This document shows positions 31,043 through 39,855 of a stretch of DNA of 64,000 nt, one piece after another (the stretch's first letter is position 1; each line of letters begins with the position of its first letter). The notes beneath the pieces were generated by a model, which saw nothing but the letters and a program-made list of their open reading frames with translations, was not told where the DNA came from and did no database searches. Origin of the DNA: Sphingobacteriales bacterium JAD_PAG50586_3 (lineage in GTDB: Bacteria > Bacteroidota > Bacteroidia > CAMBQF01); assembly GCA_023213195.1 (NCBI GenBank), contig CP096135.1, forward strand, positions 2,228,842 to 2,292,841. Direction: 5' to 3'. A program made the translations under genes and the position numbers.

Positions 31043-31090
31043 ACTCTCCCTTATAAAGGGAGTACCTCGCGTAGCGAGGGGAGGGATTTA
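31043..31090. repeat. Two-hairpin CTCC/GGAG repeat
   Basis: CTCCCTTATAAAGGGAG, then CCTCGCGTAGCGAGG, then GGAGGGATTT. Nearly identical to 40496-40540. Confidence 0.65.
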
Positions 31091-31116
31091 TAGCAAAGAG
31101 ATATTCTTTGCGTTTT

Positions 31117-31677
31117 TTACTTCCTGCCTTTTTTCTTAGGGGGCTTAACGGTGCCGCCATCGCCTTGCTCTACTTTAATAAGTTTAGAAACATCGTAACC
31201 TTCGGCTTTTGCTTTGGCAACAAGGCCATCGTAAATGGTTTTGTCAAGGTTGGGCAGGCGAGACAGTATCCATAGGTAATCCCTGTCGGGCGTTCCTACC
31301 AATGCGTAGGTGTAGTTTACCTTATCTACATCTAAAATCCAATAGGGTGCGTAAAAAGGCCAAAAGAAGGTAACTTTTAGTTTGCCTTCGCCCGCTACTT
31401 TAGCGTGGCCACGGCTGCTTTTGTGTTTACCGTCAAGGGTTTTTACATATCCCTCGTTATGCACTTTTATTTTTGATGGTTTTTTAGTTTGCGCATACGT
31501 TGCGGTAACACCAACAAGGTCTTTTTCAAACCGGTTGTCAAAGCGCGCAATTTCGTACCACTTGCCTAAATAATGAGGTAGGTCTACATCTTCTACTGTT
31601 TTAGGTTCTGCCGGTTTTTGTGCCATAGTAAGTTGAGATAAGGATAGAAACAATCCTATTAATGCTAAGCGTATCAT
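31117..31677 (-). CDS. Lipocalin (Blc-like), exported
   Basis: 186 residues with a signal peptide ending TMAQ. The canonical lipocalin motif LGKWYEIARFDNRFEKDL is at about residues 38-55, followed by VTATYAQ, a beta-barrel region with YAPYWILDVD and the closing YLWILSRLP ... YDVSKLIKVEQ. It is closest to bacterial Blc, which binds fatty acids or lysophospholipids at the outer membrane, but has no lipobox here, so it is probably a soluble periplasmic form. The C-terminus is basic (PPKKKGRK). Last of three lipocalin genes on this strand. Confidence 0.9.
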   Translation of the reverse strand: MIRLALIGLFLSLSQLTMAQKPAEPKTVEDVDLPHYLGKWYEIARFDNRFEKDLVGVTATYAQTKKPSKIKVHNEGYVKTLDGKHKSSRGHAKVAGEGKLKVTFFWPFYAPYWILDVDKVNYTYALVGTPDRDYLWILSRLPNLDKTIYDGLVAKAKAEGYDVSKLIKVEQGDGGTVKPPKKKGRK

Positions 31678-31696
31678 GTGTTATTGTTTTTAATGG

Positions 31697-32188
31697 TTAT
31701 TTATTGTGGGTTACTTTTTCCAGTTTTAATACATCAAAACCCATTTTACCTGCCGTGCTTACAATGCTATTGTAAGTGTTGTTATCTATAGTTTTTTGGC
31801 GGCCGTTAATCCACAAATATTTGCCATTGGTTGTTGCCATGGCAAAATACTCATAATTATCGCCCAATATAGCTACGGCATATTTACCACCCAAGGGGCC
31901 TGCAATAATGCCACCGCCCTTATAGGTAAGGGTACTTTTAATGGTTTTTTCTTTGCCTTTGGGATTGGTAGAGGTTAGGGTTTCCTTTATTTTTTTATCG
32001 CCTTTGCGCGTGTAGTTTATTACCACGTTAGACATGTTTTTGTCTATAGGGTTTGGCAACCTGCTGATAAGGTACCAGGTACCAACAAACTTGTCAAGGT
32101 TGATTTCGCCTACAGGCTTTACAACCGGTTTTTGCGCATGCACAAATTGCGATGCAGCAAATGCAAATATCAATGCAAGTAATCTCAT
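31697..32188 (-). CDS. Divergent lipocalin-like protein, exported
   Basis: 163 residues with a signal peptide ending VHAQ. The GTWYLISRLPNPIDKNM segment replaces the canonical lipocalin GxWYEIAR motif, and the barrel ends with KYLWINGRQK ... GFDVLKLEKV. It shares the SRLPNP-D signature with the genes at 32209 and 39183, so these form a paralogous group. It lies 19 bases from the next lipocalin, in a three-gene run. Ligand unknown. Confidence 0.85.
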   Translation of the reverse strand: MRLLALIFAFAASQFVHAQKPVVKPVGEINLDKFVGTWYLISRLPNPIDKNMSNVVINYTRKGDKKIKETLTSTNPKGKEKTIKSTLTYKGGGIIAGPLGGKYAVAILGDNYEYFAMATTNGKYLWINGRQKTIDNNTYNSIVSTAGKMGFDVLKLEKVTHNK

Positions 32189-32208
32189 TGCTAGAATGTA
32201 TTAATTGG

Positions 32209-32697
32209 TTATTGTTGCGCTGTTAGTTGCATAAGTAAAATGGCGTAGCCCATATTGTCGGCTTTACTAACAAGCGTATTGTATGTATTGTTGTCCATAA
32301 CAGGCTTGCGGCTCATAATCCACAGGTATTTATGGTCGGGTGTACCCATCATAAAATACTCGTAGTTAGGGTCTACATTTAGTATAACATATTCTCCACC
32401 CAACGGGCCTTGTAATATGCCGTTGCCCTGATATTCCAAGATATCTTTTAGCTTGGCTTTTTTGCCGTTGTCTTTGAAACCTTGCAGCGTTTGTTTTATT
32501 TTTTTATCGCTGCGATAGTCGTACGTAATGGTAACATTGTGTAAGTCGCTATCTACAGGGTTTGGCAGGCGACTAATTTCGTGCCATGTACCGTCAAGTT
32601 TCTTAAGGTCTATATCTACCGCTTTTGTTGCGGGGTTTTGTGCTTGCAGCATGCCTATTGAGCAGGCTACAAATAATATAATGGGGATTAGTTTCAT
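32209..32697 (-). CDS. Divergent lipocalin-like protein, exported
   Basis: 163 residues from ATG 32697; the open frame extends further upstream but the signal peptide (MKLIPIILF... ending LQAQ) begins here. It has GTWHEISRLPNPVDSDL, with His in place of the usual Tyr, then GPLGGEYVILNVD and HKYLWIMSRKPV. It is very similar in motif order to the protein at 39183 across the pyruvate carboxylase gene. First gene of the minus-strand lipocalin trio. Confidence 0.85.
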   Translation of the reverse strand: MKLIPIILFVACSIGMLQAQNPATKAVDIDLKKLDGTWHEISRLPNPVDSDLHNVTITYDYRSDKKIKQTLQGFKDNGKKAKLKDILEYQGNGILQGPLGGEYVILNVDPNYEYFMMGTPDHKYLWIMSRKPVMDNNTYNTLVSKADNMGYAILLMQLTAQQ

Positions 32698-32819
32698 AAC
32701 AGTGGTATTTGTATTGATAACAAGAAATTTTTGCAAAATGTTTGGTAAGAATAGTCTGAACCGCAGATTAATGTGGATTTAACAGATTGAAAGAGAATGG
32801 ATTTATTAAAATTTTAGGC

Positions 32820-34082
32820 TTATTTGTCTTTCTTCTTCCTGTCTTTTTTCTTTTCAGGTTTTTCTTCTTTTTTGTTTTCTTTGGGCTCTTTTTTGGTGAG
32901 TAGCTTTTCTAAGAAGCCTTTTTTATGTTCGCCGCCTACGCTGTTTATGCCTACAGAATTATCTAGCCCTTGAAGTAATGATGATGTGGCCGATTGCGTA
33001 ATAGCCTCGCCTATAATCTGCCAAATATTAATGTTTGGGTCTTTTAGCGGGCCATCAATTTCTATTGTAGTAGATATTTTATCTTCTTTTTTATTTTTAA
33101 ATAACCAAGCCCCAAAGTCGTACCAGCGCTCGCGTTGTTTGTCTTTTCCACTTTCTTCTTTTTCGCTCTTACGGTCAAAAATATCCAACTCGTCAATTAC
33201 TGGTTTTACATACCCGAATATCCTGTTGTTTTTGGTAGCCATTTCAGTACTCATGCTAAAGTAGCCCTTGTGTACATCAAACTTAGCATAAGCTGTAAGC
33301 AGGTGGTTTACATTTACCAGGTTTAGCTTGCTTAGCGTGGCGGTTACATCAAACATTGGTACTTTGCTCTTGGCATTTACCTTAATGTTGGCAGATAGTG
33401 TAGCACCGTATATATTGGCACGCATCTGCATCCTGCCGGGTAACTGTGCGGTACTATCGCTAATGTTGAGCAGGTTTTCTCCTTTTATATACAGGTCGTT
33501 CAGTACAATTTGCGCGTTGGGTATGTGTTTATTGTCGTAGTAGGTTACGGTGCCGTGTTTTATTTCTAACCGGTTACGTTCCAGTGGCATCAGCTCTTTC
33601 ATTACATCGGCAAAGGCAGAGTCGGTAGGCATTTGCGACAGTTCTTTATTGTGGCTGCTTACCAAATTTATTACTATGGTATCAACTACAATGCGGGTAG
33701 CTGTTATGCCGGCATCCCATGCGTCCATATCAAGGTTTACGGTAGACTGGCTAACGTAAATCATGGGCTGTTTTATTTTGCCGTTTTTCTTTCTTATGTA
33801 GATGTTTTTTGCCTTGGCGGTAAGCGTTAGGTAATCTATAGATAAATCACCAACGTGGGCGGTATAGCCGGGCATGTTAGTAAGGCGTTTATTCATATCA
33901 TACAAAGCGTAGCGTGGGGCCGCTATCAGAGCAATAGCAAATAAGCCTAAAAAGATAACAAAGAAACTGCCAATAAAGCGCAACAGCCTGCGTTTACGTT
34001 TTGGTGGTATAACGCCTTCTTCTACAGGTTTTTGGCCTCGCCTGCTTTTGATGGATATTTTTTTAAAATTGAGTTTTTTCAC
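32820..34082 (-). CDS. AsmA/DUF748-like inner-membrane protein
   Basis: 420 residues. A basic N-terminus leads to one transmembrane helix (about residues 34-58), then a long beta-rich periplasmic region of the DUF748/AsmA type (AHVGDLSIDYLTLTAKAKNI, LEIKHGTVTYYD, VTATLSKLNL, ISTTIEIDGPLKDPNINIW). The C-terminal tail is almost only Lys and Glu. AsmA-like proteins are linked to lipid transport or outer-membrane assembly. The domain assignment is from motif pattern; the exact role is unknown. It is upstream of, and on the same strand as, the lipocalins, with a 120-base gap. Confidence 0.65.
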   Translation of the reverse strand: MKKLNFKKISIKSRRGQKPVEEGVIPPKRKRRLLRFIGSFFVIFLGLFAIALIAAPRYALYDMNKRLTNMPGYTAHVGDLSIDYLTLTAKAKNIYIRKKNGKIKQPMIYVSQSTVNLDMDAWDAGITATRIVVDTIVINLVSSHNKELSQMPTDSAFADVMKELMPLERNRLEIKHGTVTYYDNKHIPNAQIVLNDLYIKGENLLNISDSTAQLPGRMQMRANIYGATLSANIKVNAKSKVPMFDVTATLSKLNLVNVNHLLTAYAKFDVHKGYFSMSTEMATKNNRIFGYVKPVIDELDIFDRKSEKEESGKDKQRERWYDFGAWLFKNKKEDKISTTIEIDGPLKDPNINIWQIIGEAITQSATSSLLQGLDNSVGINSVGGEHKKGFLEKLLTKKEPKENKKEEKPEKKKDRKKKDK

Positions 34083-34195
34083 TGCAATAGGTTTTCCCCA
34101 CTATGTTTAATGGGCTGCTTTATATCAACCTACTATTGCAGCTAAATGTTTGAATTATATTTTTTTATTCCTTAGGAGCCGATAATTATCGGGAG

Positions 34196-34262
34196 TGGAT
34201 TTAAGTGCGAAGAACAAACACCCCTCCTTTTTAAGGAGGGGTGCCTGAAAGGCTGGGAGGTT
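34196..34262. repeat. Two-hairpin CTCC/GGAG repeat
   Basis: CACCCCTCC...GGAGGGGTG, a short CCTGAAAGG hairpin, then CTGGGAGGTTA. It lies in the 750-base gap between the DUF748-like gene and pyc, which contains only repeats (here, 34304, 34630 and 34741). Confidence 0.6.
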
Positions 34263-34303
34263 ACTTTTACAATGGTTGCCTACAGCGCCTGCCGGGCAAT
34301 ATT

Positions 34304-34535
34304 TCATTGTCTTGTGCAGACAGCACTCCTATGCGGAGGGCAATTACTTTTTGCTTGATCAAAAAGTAATCAAAAAATCAACGGCTGCATTTTTTCAACG
34401 ACCCGCTGCGAGGGCGTTCGCTAAACCGCGCAAACTTGTCAGCCTTAGGCTGACTTCAAACAGTGCGCGCTTTGTCCCGCCTGTGCGGGACCGCTCACTT
34501 TCTCGGCGGGGCCCCGTTTCAAAACGCAAAGCCGG
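34304..34535. repeat. Long dispersed intergenic repeat with hairpin, copy 2
   Basis: Second copy of the repeat at 30771-30992, same orientation. It contains ATTACTTTTTG-CTTGAT-CAAAAAGTAAT (34343-34370). A hairpin-only relative in the other orientation is at 57155-57180. Confidence 0.75.
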
Positions 34536-34629
34536 CTATTGTCCGCTTTGCGGACAGTGGGGTTTTGCAGGTTGTTGACTAACTCCCCACTTTAGGTTAG
34601 TCCGCCTGCTTAAGAAGATGAGTTTTTCG

Positions 34630-34676
34630 CGTTAGGGATAGTAGCGGAAAGCGGAGCTTGGAGCGGATAGCCCGAC
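34630..34676. repeat. GGGATAGTAGCGGAAA-type dispersed repeat
   Basis: Its reverse complement (CGGGCTATCCGCT ... CCGCT.CTATCCCTAACGC) aligns with 56803-56857. Both copies lie near the TTACTTTTTG hairpin repeat. Confidence 0.5.
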
Positions 34677-34740
34677 CCTGCCTTTGGTGGGGAACGCCCT
34701 AAGTATATGCCAAGCAATTAGTTTGATTAGAATTTTATTA

Positions 34741-34780
34741 GCCCCCTCTCTCTTTAGGAGAGGGGGTTGGGGGTGAGGTA
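34741..34780. repeat. CTCC/GGAG hairpin repeat
   Basis: CCCCCTCTC...GAGAGGGGG followed by GGGGGTGAGGT, 54 bases before the pyc start codon. Confidence 0.5.
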
Positions 34781-34833
34781 TAATTTGCCAAATCCACTAA
34801 TTAAACGCATTTTTGCAGTCCCTAAATTACCCA

Positions 34834-37800
34834 ATGAAAGATAATATACGCCCTATTAAAAAGGTACTGGTTGCTAACCGCGGAGAGATTGCTATACGTG
34901 TGCTGCGTGCATGTGTTGAGCTTGATTTGCGCACCGTTGCCATTTATACGTACGAAGACCGCTACAGCCTACACCGCTACAAAGCCGATGAGGCCTACCA
35001 AGTGGGTCCTGACGATGAGCCGCTGAAACCGTACCTTGATATTGAGGAGATTGTAAACATTGCCAAAGAGCAGGGCGTAGATGCTATACATCCCGGTTAT
35101 GGTTTTTTAAGCGAGAATAACCACTTTGCACGCCGTTGTGCCGAAGAGGGGATTATATTTATTGGTCCGCGGCCGGATGTTATGGAGGCTTTGGGCGATA
35201 AGGTATCGGCCAAGAAAGTAGCGGCAGAAAATAACATACCGCTGATTGAGAGCAACGTTGTACCCCTAACTGATTTATCAATAGCATTGACCGAGGCTAA
35301 CCGCATTGGATTCCCGCTAATGGTAAAAGCCGCTGCCGGTGGTGGCGGGCGTGGTATGCGCGTGGTACGTACTGTTGAGGAGTTAGAAAAAGCTTTTCCC
35401 GAAGCACGCCGCGAAGCCCTTAACGCCTTTGGCGACGATACCATTTTTATTGAAAAATTTGTAGAAAACCCCAAGCATATAGAGGTTCAGATAGCGGGCG
35501 ATGCCTACGGCAACATTGTACACATGCACGAGCGCGATTGCTCGGTACAGCGCCGTTTTCAAAAGGTAGTAGAGATTGCCCCAGCTCCTAACTTGCCGCT
35601 AAACGTTAAGCAAAAGCTGCATGAATATGCATTAACCATTGGCCGCGCCGTTAAATACAACAACCTGGGCACGGTGGAGTTTTTGGTTGATAAGGCCCAC
35701 AACATTTATTTTATAGAGGTTAATCCCCGCATACAGGTAGAACACACGGTTACCGAAATGGTAACCAATATAGACCTTGTTAAAACCCAAATTCGCCTGG
35801 CTGAGGGCCGCGAGTTGTTTAACGATGATATCATCGGCATACGCAAGCAAGAGGATATTAAAACCTTTGGCTACGCCATACAATGCCGCATAACTACCGA
35901 AGACCCTAAAAACGATTTTAAGCCCGATTACGGCACTATTACAGCGTATAGGTCGGCCAGTGGGTTTGGCATTAGGTTAGATGGCGGCAGCGTGTACCAA
36001 GGCGTTAAAATTTCGCCTTTCTTTGATTCGTTGCTGGTAAAAGTATCAGCACACTCGCGCACCATGGAAGGGGCTACGCGTAAAATGAACCGTACGCTGC
36101 AAGAGTTCCGCGTGCGTGGGGTAAAAACCAATATCCCTTTCCTTGAAAACATCATCAACCACCCCGATTTTATAGGTGGTATAGCTACGGTTAGCTTTAT
36201 AGCCGAGCACCCTGAATTATTCAACTTTAAAAAACGCCAGGATAGGGCCAGCAAGATACTCCGCTACCTGGGCGAGGTTACGGTAAACGGCCACCCCGAT
36301 GTTAAGTTTAAAGACCCTAACAAGCGCCTAGAAAAACCTATAGTGCCTCCCTTTAAACACTTTGAGGCATACCCCGATGGTACCAAGCAACTGCTTGATA
36401 AATTAGGACCTGATGAGTTTAGCAAATGGCTGGCGGCAGAGAAGAAAATACAGTATACGGATACTACCCTGCGCGACGCACACCAAAGCCTTTTTGCTAC
36501 CCGCATGCGTACCTACGATATGCTAAAGGTGGCAGAGAGCTACGCCAAAAACCATCCCGAAATATTCAGTATGGAAGTATGGGGCGGCGCTACGTTTGAT
36601 GTGTGCCTGCGCTTTTTATACGAAGACCCCTGGGACCGCCTGCGCCAGTTGCGCAAGGCCATACCTAACACGTTGCTGCAAATGCTTATTCGCGGTACTA
36701 ATGGTGTGGGTTATGCAGCCTATCCTGATAATTTGATTGAGAAATTCATAGCATCGTCGTGGGAGAATGGCATTGACATATTCCGCATTTTCGACTCGTT
36801 GAATTATATGCCGGGCATAGAGCCTGCCATTAACTATGTGCGCAAAAACACAGGCGGTATTGCCGAGGCTGCCGTATGCTACACGGGCGATATTTTAGAC
36901 CCTAAAAAAACTAAATACGATTTAAAATACTACGTAAACTTTGCCAAGGATTTAGAAAATGCCGGCGCGCATATTTTATGTATTAAAGACATGGCCGGCC
37001 TGCTAAAGCCTTACGCAGCAAAAGAACTGATAGGCGCGTTAAAAGCCGAGATTAAAATACCTATCCACCTGCATACGCACGACACATCGTCGCTACAACC
37101 TGCCACGTATTTAATGGCTGTGGAGGCGGGTGTTGATGTTATTGATGTGGCCTTAGGCTCTATGTCGGGCACTACATCGCAACCCAACTTTAACTCGGTG
37201 GTAGAAATGCTGCGTTTTAACGAGCGCGAAAACCTGGTTGATGTAAAGTCGCTTAACCGTTTTTCTAATTATTTTGAAACGGTGCGCGAATACTACTACC
37301 CGTTTGAAACCGATATGAAAACGGGCACTGCCGAGGTGTTTTATAACGAAATTCCAGGTGGGCAGTACTCTAACTTGCGCTCGCAGGCCATTGCACTTGG
37401 GCTGGGAGAGGAGTTCCACAATATTAAAGACATGTATGCCGAGGTGAACCAATTGTTTGGCGATGTGATAAAGGTTACGCCAAGCTCTAAAGTGGTGGGC
37501 GATATGGCGCAGTTTATGATTGCCAACAACCTAACCGCTGCCGATGTTATGGAGCGTGGCGACCAGGTATCGTTCCCTGAGAGTGTACAGCAGTTTTTTA
37601 TGGGCGATATTGGCCAACCCACAGGCGGCTTCCCCAAAGAACTACAAAAGATAATTTTAAAGGATAAGCAGCCATTTACCGAGCCTCCGGGACGCTTGTT
37701 ACCTCCCGTAGATTTTGATACCGAATACGAGGCTTTTAAAGGCCGTTTTGAGAAGGCACAGGCGTTTACCGATTACCTGTCGTGGAAGTTTTTCCCTAAG

Positions 37801-38301
37801 GTATTTGAAGAGTACTACGATAAGCTGGATAAGTATGGCGATGTTACCAAAATACCTACCAAACACTTCTTCTTCGGCCTTGCAAACCGCGAGGAAACCA
37901 TTATAGAAATTGGCAAAGGCCAGGCTATTGTTGTTAAGCTGTTAGGTGTTGGTCCGCCGGAAGATGGTGGCCTGCGTACCGTATTCTACAACTTAAACGG
38001 CCAAACGCGTAACCTAAAAGTTACCGATCGTAGCCTTAACGTAGTGAAGATAGAAAACCGCAAAGCCGATGCTGCCGATGCCACACAAGTAGCAGCCCCT
38101 TTACAGGGTATGCTATCTAAGGTATTTGTAAAAGAAGGCCAAAAGGTAAAACGCAATGAGCCACTGTTTGTAATAGAAGCCATGAAGATGGAAACCACCG
38201 TTACCGCCCCTGCCGACCTTACCATAAAGTCTGTTATCCTAAAAGATAAAACGCTTGTTAATGGCGGGGACCTTGTGTTAGTTTTGAGTACTGAGGGCTG
38301 A
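34834..38301 (+). CDS. pyc: Pyruvate carboxylase
   Basis: 1155 residues from ATG 34834 (a TTG-initiated frame seven codons upstream is less likely). Biotin carboxylase domain (about 1-460) with VLVANRGEIAIRV, the ATP loop AAAGGGGRGMRVV and EVNPRIQVEHTVTE; carboxyltransferase domain (about 535-1000) with DTTLRDAHQSLFATRMRT, GGATFDV and HTHDTS; and C-terminal biotinyl domain with the biotinylated Lys in EAMKMET (about residue 1118). It converts pyruvate to oxaloacetate to replenish the TCA cycle. Intact, unlike many genes here. A good terminator follows at 38342. Confidence 0.97.
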   Translation: MKDNIRPIKKVLVANRGEIAIRVLRACVELDLRTVAIYTYEDRYSLHRYKADEAYQVGPDDEPLKPYLDIEEIVNIAKEQGVDAIHPGYGFLSENNHFARRCAEEGIIFIGPRPDVMEALGDKVSAKKVAAENNIPLIESNVVPLTDLSIALTEANRIGFPLMVKAAAGGGGRGMRVVRTVEELEKAFPEARREALNAFGDDTIFIEKFVENPKHIEVQIAGDAYGNIVHMHERDCSVQRRFQKVVEIAPAPNLPLNVKQKLHEYALTIGRAVKYNNLGTVEFLVDKAHNIYFIEVNPRIQVEHTVTEMVTNIDLVKTQIRLAEGRELFNDDIIGIRKQEDIKTFGYAIQCRITTEDPKNDFKPDYGTITAYRSASGFGIRLDGGSVYQGVKISPFFDSLLVKVSAHSRTMEGATRKMNRTLQEFRVRGVKTNIPFLENIINHPDFIGGIATVSFIAEHPELFNFKKRQDRASKILRYLGEVTVNGHPDVKFKDPNKRLEKPIVPPFKHFEAYPDGTKQLLDKLGPDEFSKWLAAEKKIQYTDTTLRDAHQSLFATRMRTYDMLKVAESYAKNHPEIFSMEVWGGATFDVCLRFLYEDPWDRLRQLRKAIPNTLLQMLIRGTNGVGYAAYPDNLIEKFIASSWENGIDIFRIFDSLNYMPGIEPAINYVRKNTGGIAEAAVCYTGDILDPKKTKYDLKYYVNFAKDLENAGAHILCIKDMAGLLKPYAAKELIGALKAEIKIPIHLHTHDTSSLQPATYLMAVEAGVDVIDVALGSMSGTTSQPNFNSVVEMLRFNERENLVDVKSLNRFSNYFETVREYYYPFETDMKTGTAEVFYNEIPGGQYSNLRSQAIALGLGEEFHNIKDMYAEVNQLFGDVIKVTPSSKVVGDMAQFMIANNLTAADVMERGDQVSFPESVQQFFMGDIGQPTGGFPKELQKIILKDKQPFTEPPGRLLPPVDFDTEYEAFKGRFEKAQAFTDYLSWKFFPKVFEEYYDKLDKYGDVTKIPTKHFFFGLANREETIIEIGKGQAIVVKLLGVGPPEDGGLRTVFYNLNGQTRNLKVTDRSLNVVKIENRKADAADATQVAAPLQGMLSKVFVKEGQKVKRNEPLFVIEAMKMETTVTAPADLTIKSVILKDKTLVNGGDLVLVLSTEG

Positions 38302-38341
38302 GGTTTGAGTTAATAATTAAGAGATAAAAAGATAAAGAATG

Positions 38342-38369
38342 AATCCCCTCAGCCAGAGGGGATTTTTGT
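38342..38369 (+). terminator. Rho-independent terminator of pyc
   Basis: AATCCCCTC / GAGGGGATT nine-bp stem with AGCCA loop and a TTTGTTT tail, 40 bases after the pyc stop codon. Confidence 0.85.
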
Positions 38370-38379
38370 TTGAATCAGC

Positions 38380-38512
38380 ATTGTCATCCCGCACTTGATG
38401 CGGGATCTCCATACCTCCCTCCCCCTTCGGGGTACTCCCTCCAAAGGGAGACAAAAAACACTGCGCGTTAGCTGTCCTCCTTTGGAGGAGGTGGCACGAA
38501 GTGTCAGCAGAA
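38380..38512. repeat. Intergenic hairpin repeats
   Basis: A TGTCATCCCGCACTTGATGC-type hairpin is followed by CTCC/GGAG hairpins (CCTCCCCCTTCGGGG..., CTCCAAAGGGAG and CCTCCTTTGGAGGAGG with GGCACGAAGTGTC). The last one closely matches 48765-48798. Confidence 0.55.
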
Positions 38513-38550
38513 ACTACCAACATTTTAATTCTGCGTGGTGTTAGCAGGGT

Positions 38551-39048
38551 ATGAAACGTATTTGCCTTTGTATATTCCTTATAGTATTTACCGTTGCCGC
38601 CAAGGCACAAAACACGGTGCAGCCTGTTGATAGTATTAACCTTGATAAGTACTTAGGCCAGTGGTATGAGGTGGCCCGTACCGAAGATTTCTTTTGGCAG
38701 AAGAATATGGTGGCAGTATCTGTAAACTACTACGAGCGTAAAGGAAAGAAATTGAAAGAGATATTGCTTAGCCATAAGAAAACCGTAGATGGTAAGCAGT
38801 TTAAGCTTAAACACCACATCCGTTTTTACGATAACCCTAAGTTTACTGATTTACTGGGCCTTAGGCAGCAGGTGTTGTTTATATATGGCGATTATCAATT
38901 CTCGCTAGTGGGGTTGAAAAATAAAAAGGCTATTTGGATTATGGCAAGGACTAAACAAATAGATTCTGCTACGTTTTTAAGGATATTAGATGATGCAAAA
39001 GCCTTAGGATATGATATTTCCAAGGTGAAACTGATGCCGCAGCCATAA
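38551..39048 (+). CDS. Lipocalin-like protein, exported
   Basis: 165 residues with a signal peptide ending AKAQ. The motif NLDKYLGQWYEVARTEDFFWQ is close to the canonical lipocalin signature; the barrel continues with VAVSVNYYERKGKK and closes with AIWIMARTKQIDSATF ... GYDISKVKL. First of three plus-strand lipocalins after pyc. Its upstream region lacks the paired ATCGAA repeats seen before the next two genes. Confidence 0.88.
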   Translation: MKRICLCIFLIVFTVAAKAQNTVQPVDSINLDKYLGQWYEVARTEDFFWQKNMVAVSVNYYERKGKKLKEILLSHKKTVDGKQFKLKHHIRFYDNPKFTDLLGLRQQVLFIYGDYQFSLVGLKNKKAIWIMARTKQIDSATFLRILDDAKALGYDISKVKLMPQP

Positions 39049-39079
39049 TACTTACATAGACGGTGTTGGCTATGCTACA

Positions 39080-39110
39080 AACCATCGAAGGTAAAGTGCT
39101 AACCATCGAA
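39080..39110 (+). promoter_or_regulatory. Paired AACCATCGAA direct repeats upstream of a lipocalin gene
   Basis: AACCATCGAA occurs at 39080-39089 and 39101-39110, 21 bases start to start (two helical turns), ending 72 bases before the ATG at 39183. The same ATCGAA pair with the same spacing precedes the next lipocalin gene. A regulator binding direct repeats is likely. Confidence 0.5.
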
Positions 39111-39182
39111 TGGTTCAACTAAAGGCCCTGATTAGGTGTTTACTTTGCATAGAAGATTACAAGAACATCTAATACATATATC

Positions 39183-39692
39183 ATGAAAACGTACATCATT
39201 ACAATCATCGCCCTTAGCCTTTCTCTAACTATAAATGCACAGGGCAATTTTGCTCCTACAGCCAAACCAGTTGCTGCATCTGTACTTAATATAAATATGA
39301 ACCACCTTAATGGTACCTGGTTCGAAATTAGCCGCCTGCCAAACGCGGTAGATAGCGATTTGCAAAACGTATCTATCTCTTTTGAAACTAAAGATAAAGT
39401 GGTTAAAAGAAGCGTTACCGGATATAAAGAAAATGGCCGTAAGGTAAATGTAAGCGGCAAGCTTAATTACCATGGCAGCGGTACTTTTACCGGTACTGAT
39501 GGTGGTGTATACATGGTGCTTAGTGTTAGCAACGATTATCAACACATACTAATGGGTACGCCAGACCATAAATACCTTTGGGTTATGAGCCGTACTGCTG
39601 AAATGAGTAACGATACCTACAACCGTTTAATTGCTAAAGCCAGCGACCTGAATTATAATGTTGCCGATGTGCAAATGGTTAGCCATAAATAA
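39183..39692 (+). CDS. Divergent lipocalin-like protein, exported
   Basis: 169 residues with a signal peptide ending INAQ. The motif LNGTWFEISRLPNAVDSDLQNVSI is followed by KLNYHGSGTFTGTDGGVYMVLSV and HKYLWVMSRTAEMSNDTYN. It is most like the protein at 32209 on the other side of pyc. A strong hairpin follows its stop codon. Confidence 0.85.
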   Translation: MKTYIITIIALSLSLTINAQGNFAPTAKPVAASVLNINMNHLNGTWFEISRLPNAVDSDLQNVSISFETKDKVVKRSVTGYKENGRKVNVSGKLNYHGSGTFTGTDGGVYMVLSVSNDYQHILMGTPDHKYLWVMSRTAEMSNDTYNRLIAKASDLNYNVADVQMVSHK

Positions 39693-39722
39693 ACCGCTAA
39701 CTTTTAGTTACTTATACTATGT

Positions 39723-39756
39723 TTTTAGCCCATGCTTTTACAAGCATGGGCTAAAA
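39723..39756. terminator. Strong hairpin after the 39183 gene
   Basis: TTTTAGCCCATGCTT and AAGCATGGGCTAAAA form a perfect 15-bp stem with a four-base loop. There is little T-tract beyond the stem, so termination is likely but not certain. Confidence 0.55.
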
Positions 39757-39766
39757 TGGTTAAATT

Positions 39767-39793
39767 ATCGAAGAAAATATACCGGATATCGAA
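39767..39793 (+). promoter_or_regulatory. Paired ATCGAA direct repeats upstream of a lipocalin gene
   Basis: ATCGAA at 39767-39772 and 39788-39793, again 21 bases start to start, ending 62 bases before the ATG at 39856. Confidence 0.45.
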
Positions 39794-39855
39794 AGGTGAA
39801 AACTAATCTATAACCCTAATAGTAAAGGTAGTATGTAACATTAATACTCTGTGCT

